The notes: a model not told the origin generated them from the letters alone. A stretch of 64,000 nt of DNA from Psococerastis gibbosa (GCA_963971405.1 OZ020490.1:10092874-10156873); one strand, 5' to 3'. Counted from the stretch's first letter, positions 21,112-32,008 are shown. Translations and numbers: made by a program.

Positions 21112-21484
21112 AATAAGGAAATAAATAATGATTTTTTTTGTCTATTACTAAGCCTGCCTAGCAAGGCCGTGCCCAAGGGGGTAGTCCAAGGGGTTCGAAA
21201 CCCCTTCAAAATAAAAGAGCTTTACACAGGATAGAATAGACTTACATTAAGAAAATACGTAAAATTTTTTGAACTTCCCCCCCCCCCCAAACCAAAAACC
21301 TGGACAAGGCTTTGTTACCTAGCGAAGTTGGGGCTATAAAGCCCTCTCTTACATTCAACTAGGAATGCCCGGGACCACCTGCTTTACATGCCCTCCGAGG
21401 CATGGTCAGGAAATGCAGCAAGGGTGGGACTCGAACCTGCAACCCTTTGTGTGAATGTCCGTACCACTACTCTACATGTTCTGA
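21112..21484 (-). mobile_element. SINE family A split by a poly-C hAT-like MITE
   Basis: SINE tail and 3' body at 21112-21161 (GTCTATTACTAAGCCTGCCT); the rest at 21315-21484 (CTAGCGAAGTTGGGGCTATA, CATGCCCTCCGAGGCATGGT, CGAACCTGCAACC). The insertion 21162-21314 explains the break. Confidence 0.8.
21162..21314. mobile_element. hAT-like poly-C MITE inside a SINE
   Basis: Starts CAAGGCCGTGCCCAAGG and ends GGACAAGGCTTTG, with a C12 run near the right end. Flanks CTGCCTAG (21154-21161) and TTACCTAG (21315-21322) agree at 6 of 8 positions. The same family has perfect 8-bp TSDs at 530-701 and 39268-39452. Confidence 0.7.
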
Positions 21485-21820
21485 AGTTTGTTAGTGGTAA
21501 GGCCTCTGACTTTCAACCGAAAGGTTGTTGGTTCGAATTCCACTCACCCGCTGAACTTACCCTGGGTAAAGCCGGCCGCCATACCAAGTTGAATCCAGCT
21601 GACCAGAGCAGGTTCAAAGCTGCAGATAAATTGGTCGTGTGCACAGTGCCGGTAGGGAAACATGGTAGAACTTGTCCTGGTCACCTCCGAACTAATAGTG
21701 TGACTTCACTGTGTTTCCCAAGTGGTTCCGAATCCACTATAATCAGGAGGTCCACTGGAGTCCTATGGGCCCACACCGTGGCCTGGGACTGTGTCAAACC
21801 ATACTACTACAACCCTGGGT
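21485..21820 (+). mobile_element. SINE family C with tRNA-like head
   Basis: Head GTTTGTTAGTGGTAAGGCCT (A-box-like) followed by B box GGTTCGAATTCC at 21530-21541. Body CCATACCAAGTTGAATCCAG, GTGTGCACAGTGCCGG and TCCTATGGGCCCACACC. This is the only copy here with a clear head. It begins exactly where the family A copy ends, so one SINE is inserted next to or into the other. Confidence 0.8.
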
Positions 21821-21864
21821 AATTATAATATTTTGACATAAAAAATCCTAGTATACGTATAACT

Positions 21865-22510
21865 GCTCCTTGGCCCGAAGCTCAAAACGTCGCGCTCTAC
21901 CACTGCCGGAGGTTTTTCAACCTGGATGTTCTTTTGCCGTGGTCCTTTTATCTTCCCTTGGATTATAACCTGCATAATGCTATATTTTTCGTTCCTTATC
22001 ATATCAACATATGTTAGTTTCCGTTTCTTAAGAGGATATGCTACGTAGAAAAATAGCACCCCAAAATTTGTTGTTTTTGTTGACATTTTATTTTTTATTT
22101 AATTAACAAAGCATGACATTAAAAATTTGGCTCATGGAAGTTGTAGAAGACTGCTTCATGCATCATGTAATAGGAAATATTAATTTTTTGGTACCTTAGT
22201 TCTTTCATAAATACCAGAACGGACTAAAATTATGCGTATTCTGGGATTTTTGGAAGAACTACAAAACCAAAAAGTAAAAATACCCGATTATATCATGCAC
22301 GAAGTAGTCTTCTACAACTTCCATGAGCCAAATCTTTAATGACTTGCTTTGTTAATTAAATAAAAAATAAAAAGTCCATAAAAACAACAAATTTTGGGGT
22401 GCTCATTTTCTACGTAGCATGTCCTCTTAACCGCCAGCAGCAACTCGGCTTCTGTATCCATTTGCATCAGAATCTCAGCAATAGGGGCACGATCGTAATT
22501 AATTTACTTA
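21865..22510 (-). pseudogene. LINE 3' end (KYxxxQxIIQGKI type) split by a TTAA element
   Basis: The minus strand encodes RKLTYVDMIRNEKYSIMQVI, then IQGKIKGPR, then a broken GRRR-like region. This is the conserved tail of a widespread arthropod LINE (YLGHIMRN-KY-LLQ-IIQGKI-G-R). The fragment is 21865-22027 plus 22431-22510. The TTAA MITE 22032-22426 lies between. A related uninterrupted copy is at 24030-24330. Confidence 0.7.
22032..22426. mobile_element. TTAA-flanked palindromic MITE, copy 2 (395 bp)
   Basis: TTAA at 22028-22031 and 22427-22430. Starts GAGGATATGCTACGTAGAAA and ends TCTACGTAGCATGTCCTC, with long inverted arms. The paralogous empty site at about 24258-24275 reads TTTCCGTTTCTTAACCGTG with a single TTAA. 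This proves the element boundaries and the TSD directly. Confidence 0.92.
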
Positions 22511-24029
22511 CAACAGACTTATACATTTTTTGGGAGTAGCTAACCTCCCCCCTGCCCCCTCTGTATTCGTCCTTGACTGATTCTGTCCTCAATAGTTTTA
22601 ATCAGCCTCTCTAAATCATCGAGTGCTGAAACCGTCCATGAATGCATTTAAGGTATATCTAAAAACGGAAATTCGGTTGTCTAATAATTGACCAAAATTC
22701 TTAAAACTTTCATGTCTTGGAGGCATCCATAAAGAATGTTTGGCCCACGTACATGCGGAAGACTATGAAAAAAAGCCTTTAGCGCAGGGTCCAAGAGATC
22801 GAGAGTTATTAAAATTTTCAGGTTTGTTGTTGTTGTTGTTTGTTATGATGTGTAATTATTAATTTCACAGTCACGGGCTGAGGTTCTGTTTTGACGCCTT
22901 TGGCACTTGCGCGGTTCAGGCACCTCCAAGCACTGGTTTACCGAAATTGCGACATTGCCTAACTTTTAGGCTAGACTAGAGCTAGGCTGTATTTAGGAAA
23001 GATGCCGCTTGTTCTTGAAACTCTTCTACATTTAAAACAAGCAGGCGCGGCTTTAGAATTTTTGTTGAGGTGGGGGTTGACAAATTGTTCGTCCTGGCCA
23101 AGCTTAGTTCATATCTCTCGGGTTACAACGTGTACCCAGCCCCCCCTTTTGCAGCGGTATGTTTTTCCATATAAAATCTAAACTGAATGTTTTTGAAATA
23201 TATTGTATTGTATAGCTGTGGAGGTGCCATTGCCGTACAGCCGACCCTCCCCCCCCCCCCCTCCGTAGTGGATAAGGTGCTGTGAAAATAAAAACAACAA
23301 GCACATTGGTTAAAAATGCTTAAATGTTCAGTATTCCGCAATTTTGAAAAAATTTCGCCGGACTCGTCAGTGGTGCTGGCTCTGCCGACGATGCAATATT
23401 ATGCAACCTGATTGGCTTGCCTAGAACCGGCCCTAGTGGCAACCCTAAATCCCTCATTGTCAATTTTTTCTAATAACTAGGAGGGGGGGGGGGTTAACTG
23501 CCCCTCCCAAGGACCCCAAGTGGCGGTCCCGTTTAAATACTTACTCAGGCCCAGTCCTACCATCGCTAGAAAAGTAAGAAATACTGAACGGCACCGCTAC
23601 CTACCGATTCATAGACGTGCCATGCGGTATTCCTTACACAGACTTTTCAAGTGATGGTGAGACCCGCCCACGGATTCATCGCGGTTTGAAATCTCTGACC
23701 GCCATCTGACCCCTTCGTTAGGTTTAACGAGACTCAGTTCCGCCCTAAAATCTAAATCAGTTTAGCATACCATGGTTCTCGTAGGTGGTCTAGGTGCCTA
23801 CATAATTTTTTGTTCTTTTTTGGTTGCTGTCCCTATATTTCCTCGGTGGCCCATTCATTTGGGACGGCACGTGGTATTAACGATTTAGTTATGGTGAGGT
23901 CAGGGCCAGCGTCAGGTTTTTAAACCAGGTGCCCCATTAATTGTAAACAGTACTGACTTTTGACTTCTTCCGTGGGGGACATATGCGAGGCCACCAAACT
24001 CAAAACATGTTGCCTGCCTTCTTCTGCCA
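22511..24029. other. No supported gene; poly-C tracts and a (GTT)n run
   Basis: Holds a (TTG)n tract at 22822-22840 and poly-C/G runs at 23248-23260 and 23482-23495. Short hydrophilic ORFs cross the poly-C tract in two frames and look fortuitous. Confidence 0.4.
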
Positions 24030-24330
24030 GCTCTACAGCCTTTCGTCTTCTTATTCTTTATATGCCTCTTCTAGCGAAAATCATGGTGGCCATTTGAATC
24101 TTGAAGCTGCTGCTTTGGAAAGATAAGTCGTGCTCTTGCCAAACCACTTTAACTAGGATACTTATCTTCTGCCAGGAGCGCTCAGTTCTTCTATCTTCCC
24201 TCGGTATTATAACATGCAGAAGGCGATATTATTGGGCCCTCATCATGTATGTTAGTTTCCGTTTCTTAACCGTGAGCACCAACTCTGTTTCTGTATCCAT
24301 TCGCCTCCGAACCTTGGCCTCTTCATGATA
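24030..24330 (-). pseudogene. LINE 3' end (KYxxxQxIIQGKI type), uninterrupted
   Basis: The minus strand gives KKRKLTY, then YRLLHVIIPREDRRTERSWQ, KISILVKV and SSFKIQMATMIFARR. These match the LINE tail pattern ending in a MIA-LR-like motif followed by the 3' tail. Multiple frame breaks. Confidence 0.65.
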
Positions 24331-24397
24331 TGCTCAGAATTACTCTGAATATCCCCATTACAGCCTTTGATGAACTCGAAAACACTGCTGGATAAGC

Positions 24398-25328
24398 TTA
24401 CCATTGACGCAAGTCCGGGGGGTTAATACATTTGTGTAGGGCTGTCCAATTGTGAGGATCGAATGTGTGATTTTCCGAGTTAAGGTGTTTCGCGAATGTG
24501 GTGTTGGTGTCTCCTATACCTGTTATATGTTCTCTGACCCTAGTTTTAAAGCTTCTGCCTGTTTGGCCTATGTAAATTGCGTTACAATCGTTACAATTTA
24601 GACGATAAACTCCATTGCCTTTTTCCTTTTCTGGTTTGGTTTTGCAGTTCATGAGTTTATTGGCTAAATTGTTGCGGTTGTACGGGGCTGGTGTTTTGTC
24701 TGTTGTAGTAGAAATGAGGTTACTTATTTTTTTCTGTGATTTTCTGTGATGTGTATTGTATCCTAAAATATGATTTATTGGTTTCCCGGTTTAAGCTCTC
24801 TGGGGGGTAAATTTGTTTGAGGTTGTGTTTGATTTTGTGATGTCGTAGGATTCTGTCTATTAGATTGAGATTGAAATTGTTATTTTGGGCAATTTGTTTT
24901 ATTGTATTTAATTCATTATTATAGTTGGTTTCATTCATAGGGATGTTAAGGAGCCGAAAAATCATACTATGGAATGCTGCGTGTTTGTGCTGGAATGGGT
25001 GAGAAGAATCAACAGGGATTATATTATCGCTATGGGTTTCTTTACGAAATATCTTGAAGTCTAGGGTACTATTATTTTTGACGATGGTGAGGTCTAAGAA
25101 GTTCAGGGAGTTGTTTTCTTCTACTTCCATGGTAAATTGGATTTTTGGGTGAATTGAGTTGATAAAACTTAAGAAATTGTCTAGTTGTCTGTTACTTCCT
25201 GCCCAAATGCAGAAGATATCATCCACATACCTTGTCCAGAAAGATACACATTTAACTAGGGGATTTTTATTGAGTAGAAGTTTGTGTTCGAAGTTATCCA
25301 TAAAACACAAAACACACACATAAAACAC
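24398..25328 (-). pseudogene. Penelope-like element: RT C-terminal half plus GIY-YIG endonuclease
   Basis: Minus-strand frame one (25328-24720) holds WTRYVDDIFCIW (RT catalytic YVDD), then NNSLNFLDLTIVKN, FRKETHSDNI and HPFQHKHAAFHSM, in the order found in Penelope-like RTs. A second frame (to 24398) continues KISNLISTTTDKTPAPYNRN and LANKLMNC, then VYRLNCNDCNAIYIGQTGRS and FKTRVREH, a GIY-YIG nuclease with its conserved Tyr, YIG and Arg. The two frames join across an A7 run (T7-8 on the + strand near 24724-24731), so one base gained or lost there separates them. The RT fingers are missing; the fragment starts next to the half-palindrome at 25331. Such elements copy RNA into DNA using the GIY-YIG nuclease. 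Confidence 0.88.
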
Positions 25329-25330
25329 AA

Positions 25331-25440
25331 GTGGGTTTCTTTGACAAAGTTAATTTCTTAACGTTTATTTGGGTTTTACTAATTCGGGTTATTATAACAA
25401 GTTTTTCTAAAACTCTAAGTTTTTGTTATTTTTTGTTTAT
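25331..25440 (+). repeat. Half of the 20829-21023 palindrome, beside the PLE fragment
   Basis: GTGGGTTTCTTTGACAAAGT, TTGGGTTTTACTAATTCGGG and TTCTAAAACTCTAAGTTTTT match the spacer plus right arm of the palindrome. It lies 2 bp from the 5' edge of the Penelope-like ORF, so it may be part of that element's terminal repeat. Confidence 0.75.
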
Positions 25441-25912
25441 CATTAGGGAACTTGGCTACCGCGCTACAACACACAAATTGCCGCCAAATGTTGGAAACTC
25501 AAACCATGTTACCCTGAGCCTGGTATTACCTGTTCCCGGGGGTCATACACCTATGGGCAGGGTTCTTGGTTCTGAGTTACTGGAAAACATTTCCATATGC
25601 CTGGAAATATAGGTCTGGTTCCTCCCATTCATACCGGCAATAAAAGGGTCATCGGACCCAGTATGGGAGCTACTTAATTCAATAGATTAGCATTGGAGGT
25701 TTGTTTAAATATAGGGGTCAGTAAAAAGAAAATTCGCGGGCTATAAGTCCCGGTTTTCTTTAGTAATTAAAATCGCTTAAAATGTCTTGGCATGGAATAT
25801 TACACGGTACCACATTGGTTTGTTTTCCAACGCCAGCTTTCAGCATGTCTGCATTAAGTAACCCTGTCAGCCTGGCTGGGGGAGTGAGTCTGTTTGTTAG
25901 CTTGAGGCACCC
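25441..25912. other. No supported gene
   Basis: Mixed-composition sequence with no family match. Confidence 0.35.
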
Positions 25913-25915
25913 TAA

Positions 25916-26300
25916 GGCGCACATTCCATCGACCGGCTAGGGCTATTTACAAAAACGGTGACGTGGTAGCAGACATCCAAGACTTTGGTGGCGTTTCCAC
26001 CGACCTCGCATTGCAGAATGCAAATGACATTGACGGAAATTAGAATTTTTCTTTTTATAGTAATCTATTAAAATGTTTGTACTTAACATATCCCATGACG
26101 CCATTTTTTAATTTTAGTTTGTTTGTTTGTGATTTTACTGTATGATCATTGATCAATTTTAACTATGGCATAGAGGAAAATAAACATTTCCGTCAATTCT
26201 GCAATGCGAGGTCGGTGGAAACCCCACCTAAGTCTTGAATGTCTGCTACCACGTCACTGTTTTTTGTAAATAGCCCTAGCCGGTCGGTGGAATGGGCACC
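25916..26300. mobile_element. Tourist/Harbinger-like palindromic MITE, 385 bp
   Basis: TAA at 25913-25915 and 26301-26303. Starts GGCGCACATTCCATCGACCG and ends CGGTCGGTGGAATGGGCACC. Arms of about 120 bp carry GGGCTATTTACAAAAACGG and GTGGTAGCAGACATCCAAG. The centre TGACGCCATTTTTTAATTTT is shared with 59397-59823 and 2310-2545. Confidence 0.88.
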
Positions 26301-26391
26301 TAAGGGCAGACTCCTTCACCTCAGGGAGAAGGGAGTTAAATGACAGGGTGGTCCTTCTGATTATACTATATTAGGTATATTCCGAACCAGT

Positions 26392-26580
26392 TGGGGAACA
26401 TAGTAAAGTCCCACGATTAACTCGGAGGTAGTCAGGACTCGACACGCACTTAAACAGATTGCCATACTGTCTCAGCGCGTTAGCACGTCCCAACATGTTC
26501 CCCTGCCAACGCGGTGCACACTACGAAGTTTTCTGCAGTTTTGAACAGGCTGTTTCCATGGATTCATGGCCTATAATGCA
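26392..26580 (-). mobile_element. SINE family C body fragment, inverted
   Basis: CTCAGCGCGTTAGCACGTCC, ACATGTTCCCCTGCCAACG and TTTCTGCAGTTTTGAACAGG are the complement of family C body sequence. Confidence 0.6.
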
Positions 26581-27297
26581 TTGATATATAGCGGTGCCGT
26601 CGAGTATTCCTTATGGATACTTTTCAAACGATGGTCTTTATAGTTACTACGGGACCAGGGCTGAAATGGCGTGGGTGGATGGATTACGAAAATCCTTCTC
26701 CGTTTAGTATGTTTAATTTTTTATATTTTTAATTTTAGTTTGGGGAAGTGAAAACTACCAATGGCAACCTCACAATTATTGTGTAATTATTTATTTTATA
26801 TTATATATTAATTGTTTTATGTTTCAATAAACGTTTACTTACTTAGTTTCCCTCTACAGAAGAGCCCGCCGCTCCATTTTAATTGGAGTGGCGGTTTCGT
26901 TTGTGGCAGGCTTATAATAAAATACATACAGCCATCGAGCCAAAGGCAATGACGATTACAAAGACAGAAAAACACACGATTAATGCCCTACAAAACTTCT
27001 AAGAATAGAAATCAATATTTCAACGGTCAGTCGATGAGATTCAGCTCATTTATAACATGACTGACTTAATGAATGACTTTTGTGACCAGGTATGGCTGAT
27101 CCCATTATAAAAAATGGCTCGATAGCAATTTGAAGTCACTATACTGGATGAAGACTTTCCTTTTTTGGCCCTTTAGCCGGCACCCGATAACAGGAAGGGA
27201 CTGTGGCTCGTTGATGGCACATCGTCCGTCAATAGGCCACTCGTATATTTATTGTATAATAGGTTGTTGCATTGTGAAGGTACAATGACCGCTGATT
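26581..27297. other. No supported gene
   Basis: AT-rich. AATAAA at 26826-26831 follows no recognisable coding region. A weak inverted pair (CCGCCGCTCCATTTTAATTG / GGAGTGGCGG) occurs at 26867-26893. Confidence 0.35.
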
Positions 27298-27850
27298 AAA
27301 TCTTCTTCTTCTGGCTCTAAAACCCTTGATGAGCTTTGGATGCTCAACAACACTCCTCGGTTTTGTACAACGCTCCACCATCTTCTTCTTGAGTTGCAAT
27401 CAATAGGGATTGGTTGCAGCGAATGTTGTATTTTTCTCCACCACTCTTGTCTGTTTTCGGCGGTCCATTTCTGTCCTCTATAGGTGTCGCACCCTAGGTC
27501 CTTCATGACATCCTCAAGGTCATCCTCTTGAGTTGGTGCCTTCAACCATACCCTCAATGATGTTCTTGAGGAGCCCTTGGTGTCTCAGAATAGGCCCGAT
27601 CCACCATCTACGGAGTCCCAACTCGCGAAGGTCAGTTTCCAACTCATCCTTCCAGCGTTTTCGAGGGACCACTGACGTAATCTTCTTCTTCTTCTTCTGG
27701 CTCTACAACCCTTGATTAGCTTTGGCCTGGTCGACAACACTCCTCCAGTCATCTTGGATTTACACAACGCTCCATCATCTACGGACCCCCAACTCGCGAA
27801 CACATCCTTCCGGCGTTTTCGAGGAACCATGGAAACTTGGATGAAAACTG
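27298..27850 (-). pseudogene. LINE 3' ends, two overlapping stubs with (GAA)n tails
   Basis: The minus strand encodes LEDVMKDLGCDTYRGQKWTA, then ENRQEWWRKIQHSLQPI, a LINE RT tail like DVGxxTYxELK-xAxxRxxWR. CTTCTTCTTCT runs at 27301-27312 and 27682-27697 mark two separate 3' tails with similar sequence after each, so one stub is inserted into or beside the other. Confidence 0.65.
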
Positions 27851-27944
27851 CCGATGACGCCCGGAAAGCAACATACTCGGTTTTTTCACTCAATTTAACA
27901 GCTAAAACATGCCTGTAGTAAGAAAACATCGATAGAAAGGCTCG

Positions 27945-28185
27945 ACAGAAAAATGAGTTTTGCTTTCGATTTTCGATTTCGGGATTTCAAAACACTGGTT
28001 TTCACAAAATGTCTGTTTGTTCGTCAATTTGCGGGCAAACTACTCGGTGGGTTTGGGTGAAATTTGGCATGTACTAGTAGGTTCACAAAAATCATACCTC
28101 GAGACCATTTCTTATTTATTTTCGGGCTTTTAATTTGGGGGTTTACCCCCAAACAACTACAAAAAAACTATTGCTCAAAAACGAA
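27945..28185 (+). repeat. Internal fragment of the 850-bp CTTTCC repeat
   Basis: TCGATTTCGGGATTTCAAAA, GCGGGCAAACTACTCGGTGG, TTGGCATGTA and CAAAAATCATACCTCGAGAC match the 9640-9840 portion. The GTCT tract has been reduced to TGTCTGTTTGTTCGT. Confidence 0.6.
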
Positions 28186-28611
28186 TTTTTCATTTATTTT
28201 TTATTAAACCAAGATATTGAAGATTTAACTCATTTCAGACTACTATTCATGCATCATAGGGTAGTACCGGGACGTACACTTTTAATTACAATAACTTATT
28301 GTATTTATATAGACCTAATTTACATGTCTTCGAAACCTACTTAGCTAAACTATCTTTATTATAGAAAGTCCATTTACAAGTACCCTGTTAAATTATATTG
28401 AACTTAAAATTAAGTCTTTAAACATGGCCGCTCGGGCTCTAACCAGTTGCAAATTGAAGTGCGACGGTGTTTACAGCGTAAAACATAATTATTGCAACTC
28501 CTCCAATACATTGACCTCTATGGGCTGGTTAATTGGCGGACTTGTTAATGGCCTTTATGGTACCTGTACCTCCACGCCTAATACACACTCACCCATGCTA
28601 GAATATATCTA
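28186..28611. other. No supported gene
   Basis: AT-rich. The 62-codon ORF at 28424-28612 has no recognisable motif. Confidence 0.3.
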
Positions 28612-28619
28612 ATTTAAGA

Positions 28620-28781
28620 CATAGGCGGATAAAAGGGGGAGGTATCTGCCCCCCCCCCCCAATGTAGTAAATCTATTATAAGTTAATTTAATACGCTCTG
28701 ATTTAATAGATAGTACATGCGTTTGTTCTATTTTGACCCACAACTACCCCACTCCCTGAAAATGGGCTGGATCCATCCCTG
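28620..28781. mobile_element. hAT-like poly-C element, 162 bp
   Basis: Starts CATAGGCGGATAAAAGGGGG and ends GGGCTGGATCCATCCCTG. Flanks ATTTAAGA (28612-28619) and ATTTAGGG (28782-28789) agree at 6 of 8. The internal GTTCTATTTTGACCCACAAC recurs inverted at about 43373-43395. Confidence 0.6.
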
Positions 28782-28789
28782 ATTTAGGG

Positions 28790-29495
28790 GCAAATCGGAA
28801 CATTCCTACCACGCCGTTTTTCCAACAAAGTCTAATTTAACAAGAATTGTCCATTGTAGAGCTATAAAAAACGAAATCCTTTTAGAAGAAATACTCCTCT
28901 ACATTTTGATGTATGATACGTGGCCCTCGCTAACACCAATTGGCCACAGTTCTTGAGAGGTGTCGGGAGGTGAGAGTTCGCTTAAGCAGGGGTATTCACT
29001 GTGTTGGTAGAAAGTGGGACAAAGGGAAAATAGGGAAATAACTCAGCTTGAGGATACCTCCGCCAACCGTAGAAATAGAAAAACCTATCCTAACTTACTT
29101 CCAAATTTTTTTTGCCTTTGGCTATTAACTTATGAACATCTGCTGTAGTCCACCTCTTGCACACATGTTTTTTTTTATGAATTCCTGTCGCAGAACTATT
29201 TTTTAAAGTAAATAAAAATAAAAAGCAAATAGACAACAAATATGGTTTTCAATTCCCCAAGAGCAGTCCCCACTTCCCAGCCTACCAGTTGGGTTAAGGG
29301 AGAAACGTATATTTTTCTATTCGAAAAACTGGAGTTCTCGTATTTTTCCACTTCCCCCGAGTTTCTTACTTTCCCTTAGGGTAAACCCAACTCAGTGAAT
29401 ACCCCTAATACAGATGATGCAACATGTTTTCTATTTTCACGGGTGTGTTAGCAAAGAACCTATACAGTAGTTTTAATTTTAATAATACAAGATAA
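28790..29495. other. No supported gene
   Basis: Includes a poly-T run at 29166-29175 and a pyrimidine-rich stretch at 29260-29400; no conserved feature seen. Confidence 0.35.
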
Positions 29496-29497
29496 TA

Positions 29498-29877
29498 CAG
29501 TACAAGCCCATTAGTCCGGAATCCAACAGTCCGGAATGCCCGATAGTCCGGCATTGCTCCAGAAAATAAGTGTATCTCTTTTGCTGAGGTTAGTACTAGC
29601 TACGGTGTTTCAGAAATGATTGATTTCCGTATCATTAGTAATAAATTTTATACTAAACGCCAAAAGTCAAGAAAACAAAAAGACATTCGTGACTTTTTTA
29701 AATCTAAGTGAAATATGTTTACAGTATAATAAAACTTTGTTGTATGTATTTGCATACTGTATTTGTAGTTTAATTATTAACCTAATTGTTCTTATAATTA
29801 CCGCCCGATAGACCGGAATTTTCGGTAGTCCGGCACCGAGCCGGTCCCGAACGTGCCGGATTATCGGACTTCTACTG
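29498..29877. mobile_element. Tigger/pogo-like MITE, 380 bp
   Basis: Begins CAGTACAAGCCCATTAGTCC and ends ATTATCGGACTTCTACTG. Read from the right it begins CAGTAGAAGTCCGATAATCC, the well-known Tigger-type terminus. Sub-terminal repeats (TAGTCCGGA / TCCGG) occur at both ends. The left flank is TA; the right flank is CA, consistent with a mutated TA TSD. No transposase. Confidence 0.85.
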
Positions 29878-30251
29878 CAATAATATCAGGGTTTAATTTG
29901 GAACTGAAACTCAGGTAGGTAATGGCCCATATATATGAAAAAAAGTTCTCGAAAAAACCGCTCTGTGCTTTGCGGATGTGGGCAATTTTCAGGGAATAAA
30001 CAGGGGCTTTCTTGCTGTACAAAAAGAAGTTGCTTGCATGTGGATAAAGAATTGGGAAGTTAGTCGCCAAGGCTATTGACCGCAGAGTTAAATGGGACAA
30101 TTTCCAGGGCCTATACCTGGGAAACAAAATTGTCCAGACTTACCAGTTGGATGCCTTTAGGCCATTTAATGATACCTGGCCTTCAAGCGGCCTTCCTCTT
30201 CATGTCATTCTTCGAAGGACTTATTTTACTCCGGTTTCTTCTTCTAACAGC
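29878..30251. other. No assigned gene; long antisense ORF
   Basis: An 88-codon minus-strand ORF (30127-29861) partly overlaps the Tigger end and includes SLKIAHIRKAQSGFFENFFS. I do not recognise it, and it may be chance. Confidence 0.25.
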
Positions 30252-30346
30252 TTATAGTTGAGTGTAAGAGAGGGCTTTATAGCCCAACTCCGCTAGGTTG
30301 GCTTAGTAATAGAAACAATAAAAAATCCTCATTTATTTATTTATAC
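30252..30346 (+). mobile_element. SINE family A, 3' fragment
   Basis: TTGAGTGTAAGAGAGGGCTT, CCGCTAGGTTGGCTTAGTAA and an ATTTATTTATTTA tail. Confidence 0.75.
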
Positions 30347-30769
30347 GAAATGTAAGACTTTCTTATTGGATCTCCTAAACGTACTTCATTATCCATGGCT
30401 TCTCCTTAGGTAGGGTTAGAACGGTTTCTCAGGAAAATACAATTTTATTAGTTTTTGAAAGGTAATGAAATGAAAACGACTTTATTGAAAAACTTAATAG
30501 GCGAACAATAAGACTATTAAGTCTTGTGTAAAGTGTTTTCATGCTAACCCTAAAAAGATTGTATTATGAAATATGTAGTACTTAAAATTATTAATGGCAA
30601 TAAATAAAATGTAGTTTTTATGATAATTTAGTTTTTTTTTTTTTGCCCCGGATCCGAACTGTCGGGGGGAAGTGACCTTAGGGGAATTGGTTTACATTGT
30701 TAACGCAACAATATATGTGAATTAATAAAAATGGTTGAGCCTATTTATTATTATTATTATTCTTTTTGC
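30347..30769. other. No supported gene
   Basis: AT-rich spacer with a T12 run at about 30630-30643. Confidence 0.35.
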
Positions 30770-31012
30770 GTTTTAGAGGGTAAAATCACACAAAAATGAG
30801 TTTCATGAAAATAGAAAAAAAAATTCCGAGATATGATTTTGAACCTACATGTCAAATTTCATCGAAATCTATCCATCTATACCAGTTTTCCAATAGAGAG
30901 ACGAACCGAATGGCATTTCAATATGGCCAAAACTCAGTTTTTTTTCGTTTATATCTTGAACTCTAAATTTTCGACAATCCCCAAGTTTTCTTTATATTAA
31001 AGTATAAATAGG
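30770..31012 (-). repeat. Diverged fragment of the 850-bp CTTTCC repeat
   Basis: GAACCTACATGTCAAATTTC, CCAAAACTCAGTTTTTTTTC and AAGTATAAATAGGAAAG resemble the 47330-47556 end, with many changes. Confidence 0.45.
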
Positions 31013-31684
31013 AAAGTAAAGAATCCACTATTAAAATTTGCACACCCCCGCCCCCACGATGACAAAACAAAATACAAAGACATAAAAAATCAAGCAATTT
31101 ATTCACCACTGTAATAAAGTCACAAACACCGTAGCCGCGCGTCGGTTCCCTTTGACAAAAGGAGCCAAGCAATGCCTGTGGGTAATACACATTAATCCGA
31201 AAATCACCTAGCAAGTTACCATCTGGCATATTACGCTACAAGCCGAGAAAACCCTAACAGCGGGATCTGACAATAAATAACCAAAGAACAATGAAGGAAT
31301 TAGCCCTAAGAGGTGTAAAGAATTCTCTAATGGTTCATAGTACCTGATGTATATTTTGAGACACGTGTGATGATTATTATTTTTTAATTTATTACATAAT
31401 TGACGTTTATTTCAATGAGGAATATATTTATTTTTGGTTTTACAAATATATTTTTACTTTTTGTGCTGGTTATAGGTTTATTAATTGCTTAATTGAGGGT
31501 TAAATTAGGGATTTACTTGGTGGTGTAGCGATCTTAATAGACTTTTGGTTTGTTTGCGAACAGTAGCAATGGCCTCTAGGATTAGTTCATCAAGGACAGT
31601 CAAGGCCGGACAATTTGCAAGGTACTGTTGTGTAGGTGCAGGTACTTTAGGTACCTTTAAAATCAAATTTTGTTTGATTAGGGC
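31013..31684. other. No supported gene
   Basis: AT-rich. An antisense open stretch at 31505-31699 includes TVLDELILEAIATVRKQTKS, which looks helical and coding-like, but it runs into a poly-G element and has no family match. Confidence 0.3.
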
Positions 31685-31938
31685 CAATGGTGGATCCATG
31701 GGGGGGGGGAGGGGGGAGGGGGGGGGGGCACGGGCGTCGGACTCCCTAAATTAAGCTTTTCAACAAACAAATTACCTTTTAAACTTTTCACGCTATTCGG
31801 ACTCAGTGTCACTAGCAAAACTAGGAACTTTTCACTTTAATTTTAAAAACGATTTCTCGGGAGTGAGGGGTATAAGCAGCACACTTACATGTACAACTTG
31901 TGCCCCCAATCCTAAATTTTTCGCTGGATCCACCCTTG
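31685..31938. mobile_element. Poly-G TIR element, 254 bp
   Basis: Starts CAATGGTGGATCCATGG and ends CGCTGGATCCACCCTTG, with a long poly-G block at 31700-31730. The 8-bp flanks do not match, so the TSD is lost or the ends are off. Related ends: 19206-19291. Confidence 0.55.
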
Positions 31939-32008
31939 AGCTATCCGAAAAATGGGACTCTACTAAAAGGCAATCCGCACCATATTTTCTTCTAGGGTGG
32001 GTGGGGGC

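Noticed and set aside
23104-23341. Two overlapping Gly-rich ORFs on the minus strand
   Set aside because: The Gly run is a poly-C tract read as GGG codons in two frames; no other support.
26826-26831. AATAAA as the end of a gene near 26.7 kb
   Set aside because: No coding sequence, splice site or repeat ORF precedes it on that strand; such hexamers are frequent in AT-rich DNA.
27533-27929. Arg-rich ORF near 27700 as a small basic protein
   Set aside because: It is translation of a (TTC/GAA)n LINE tail and adjoining LINE stub.
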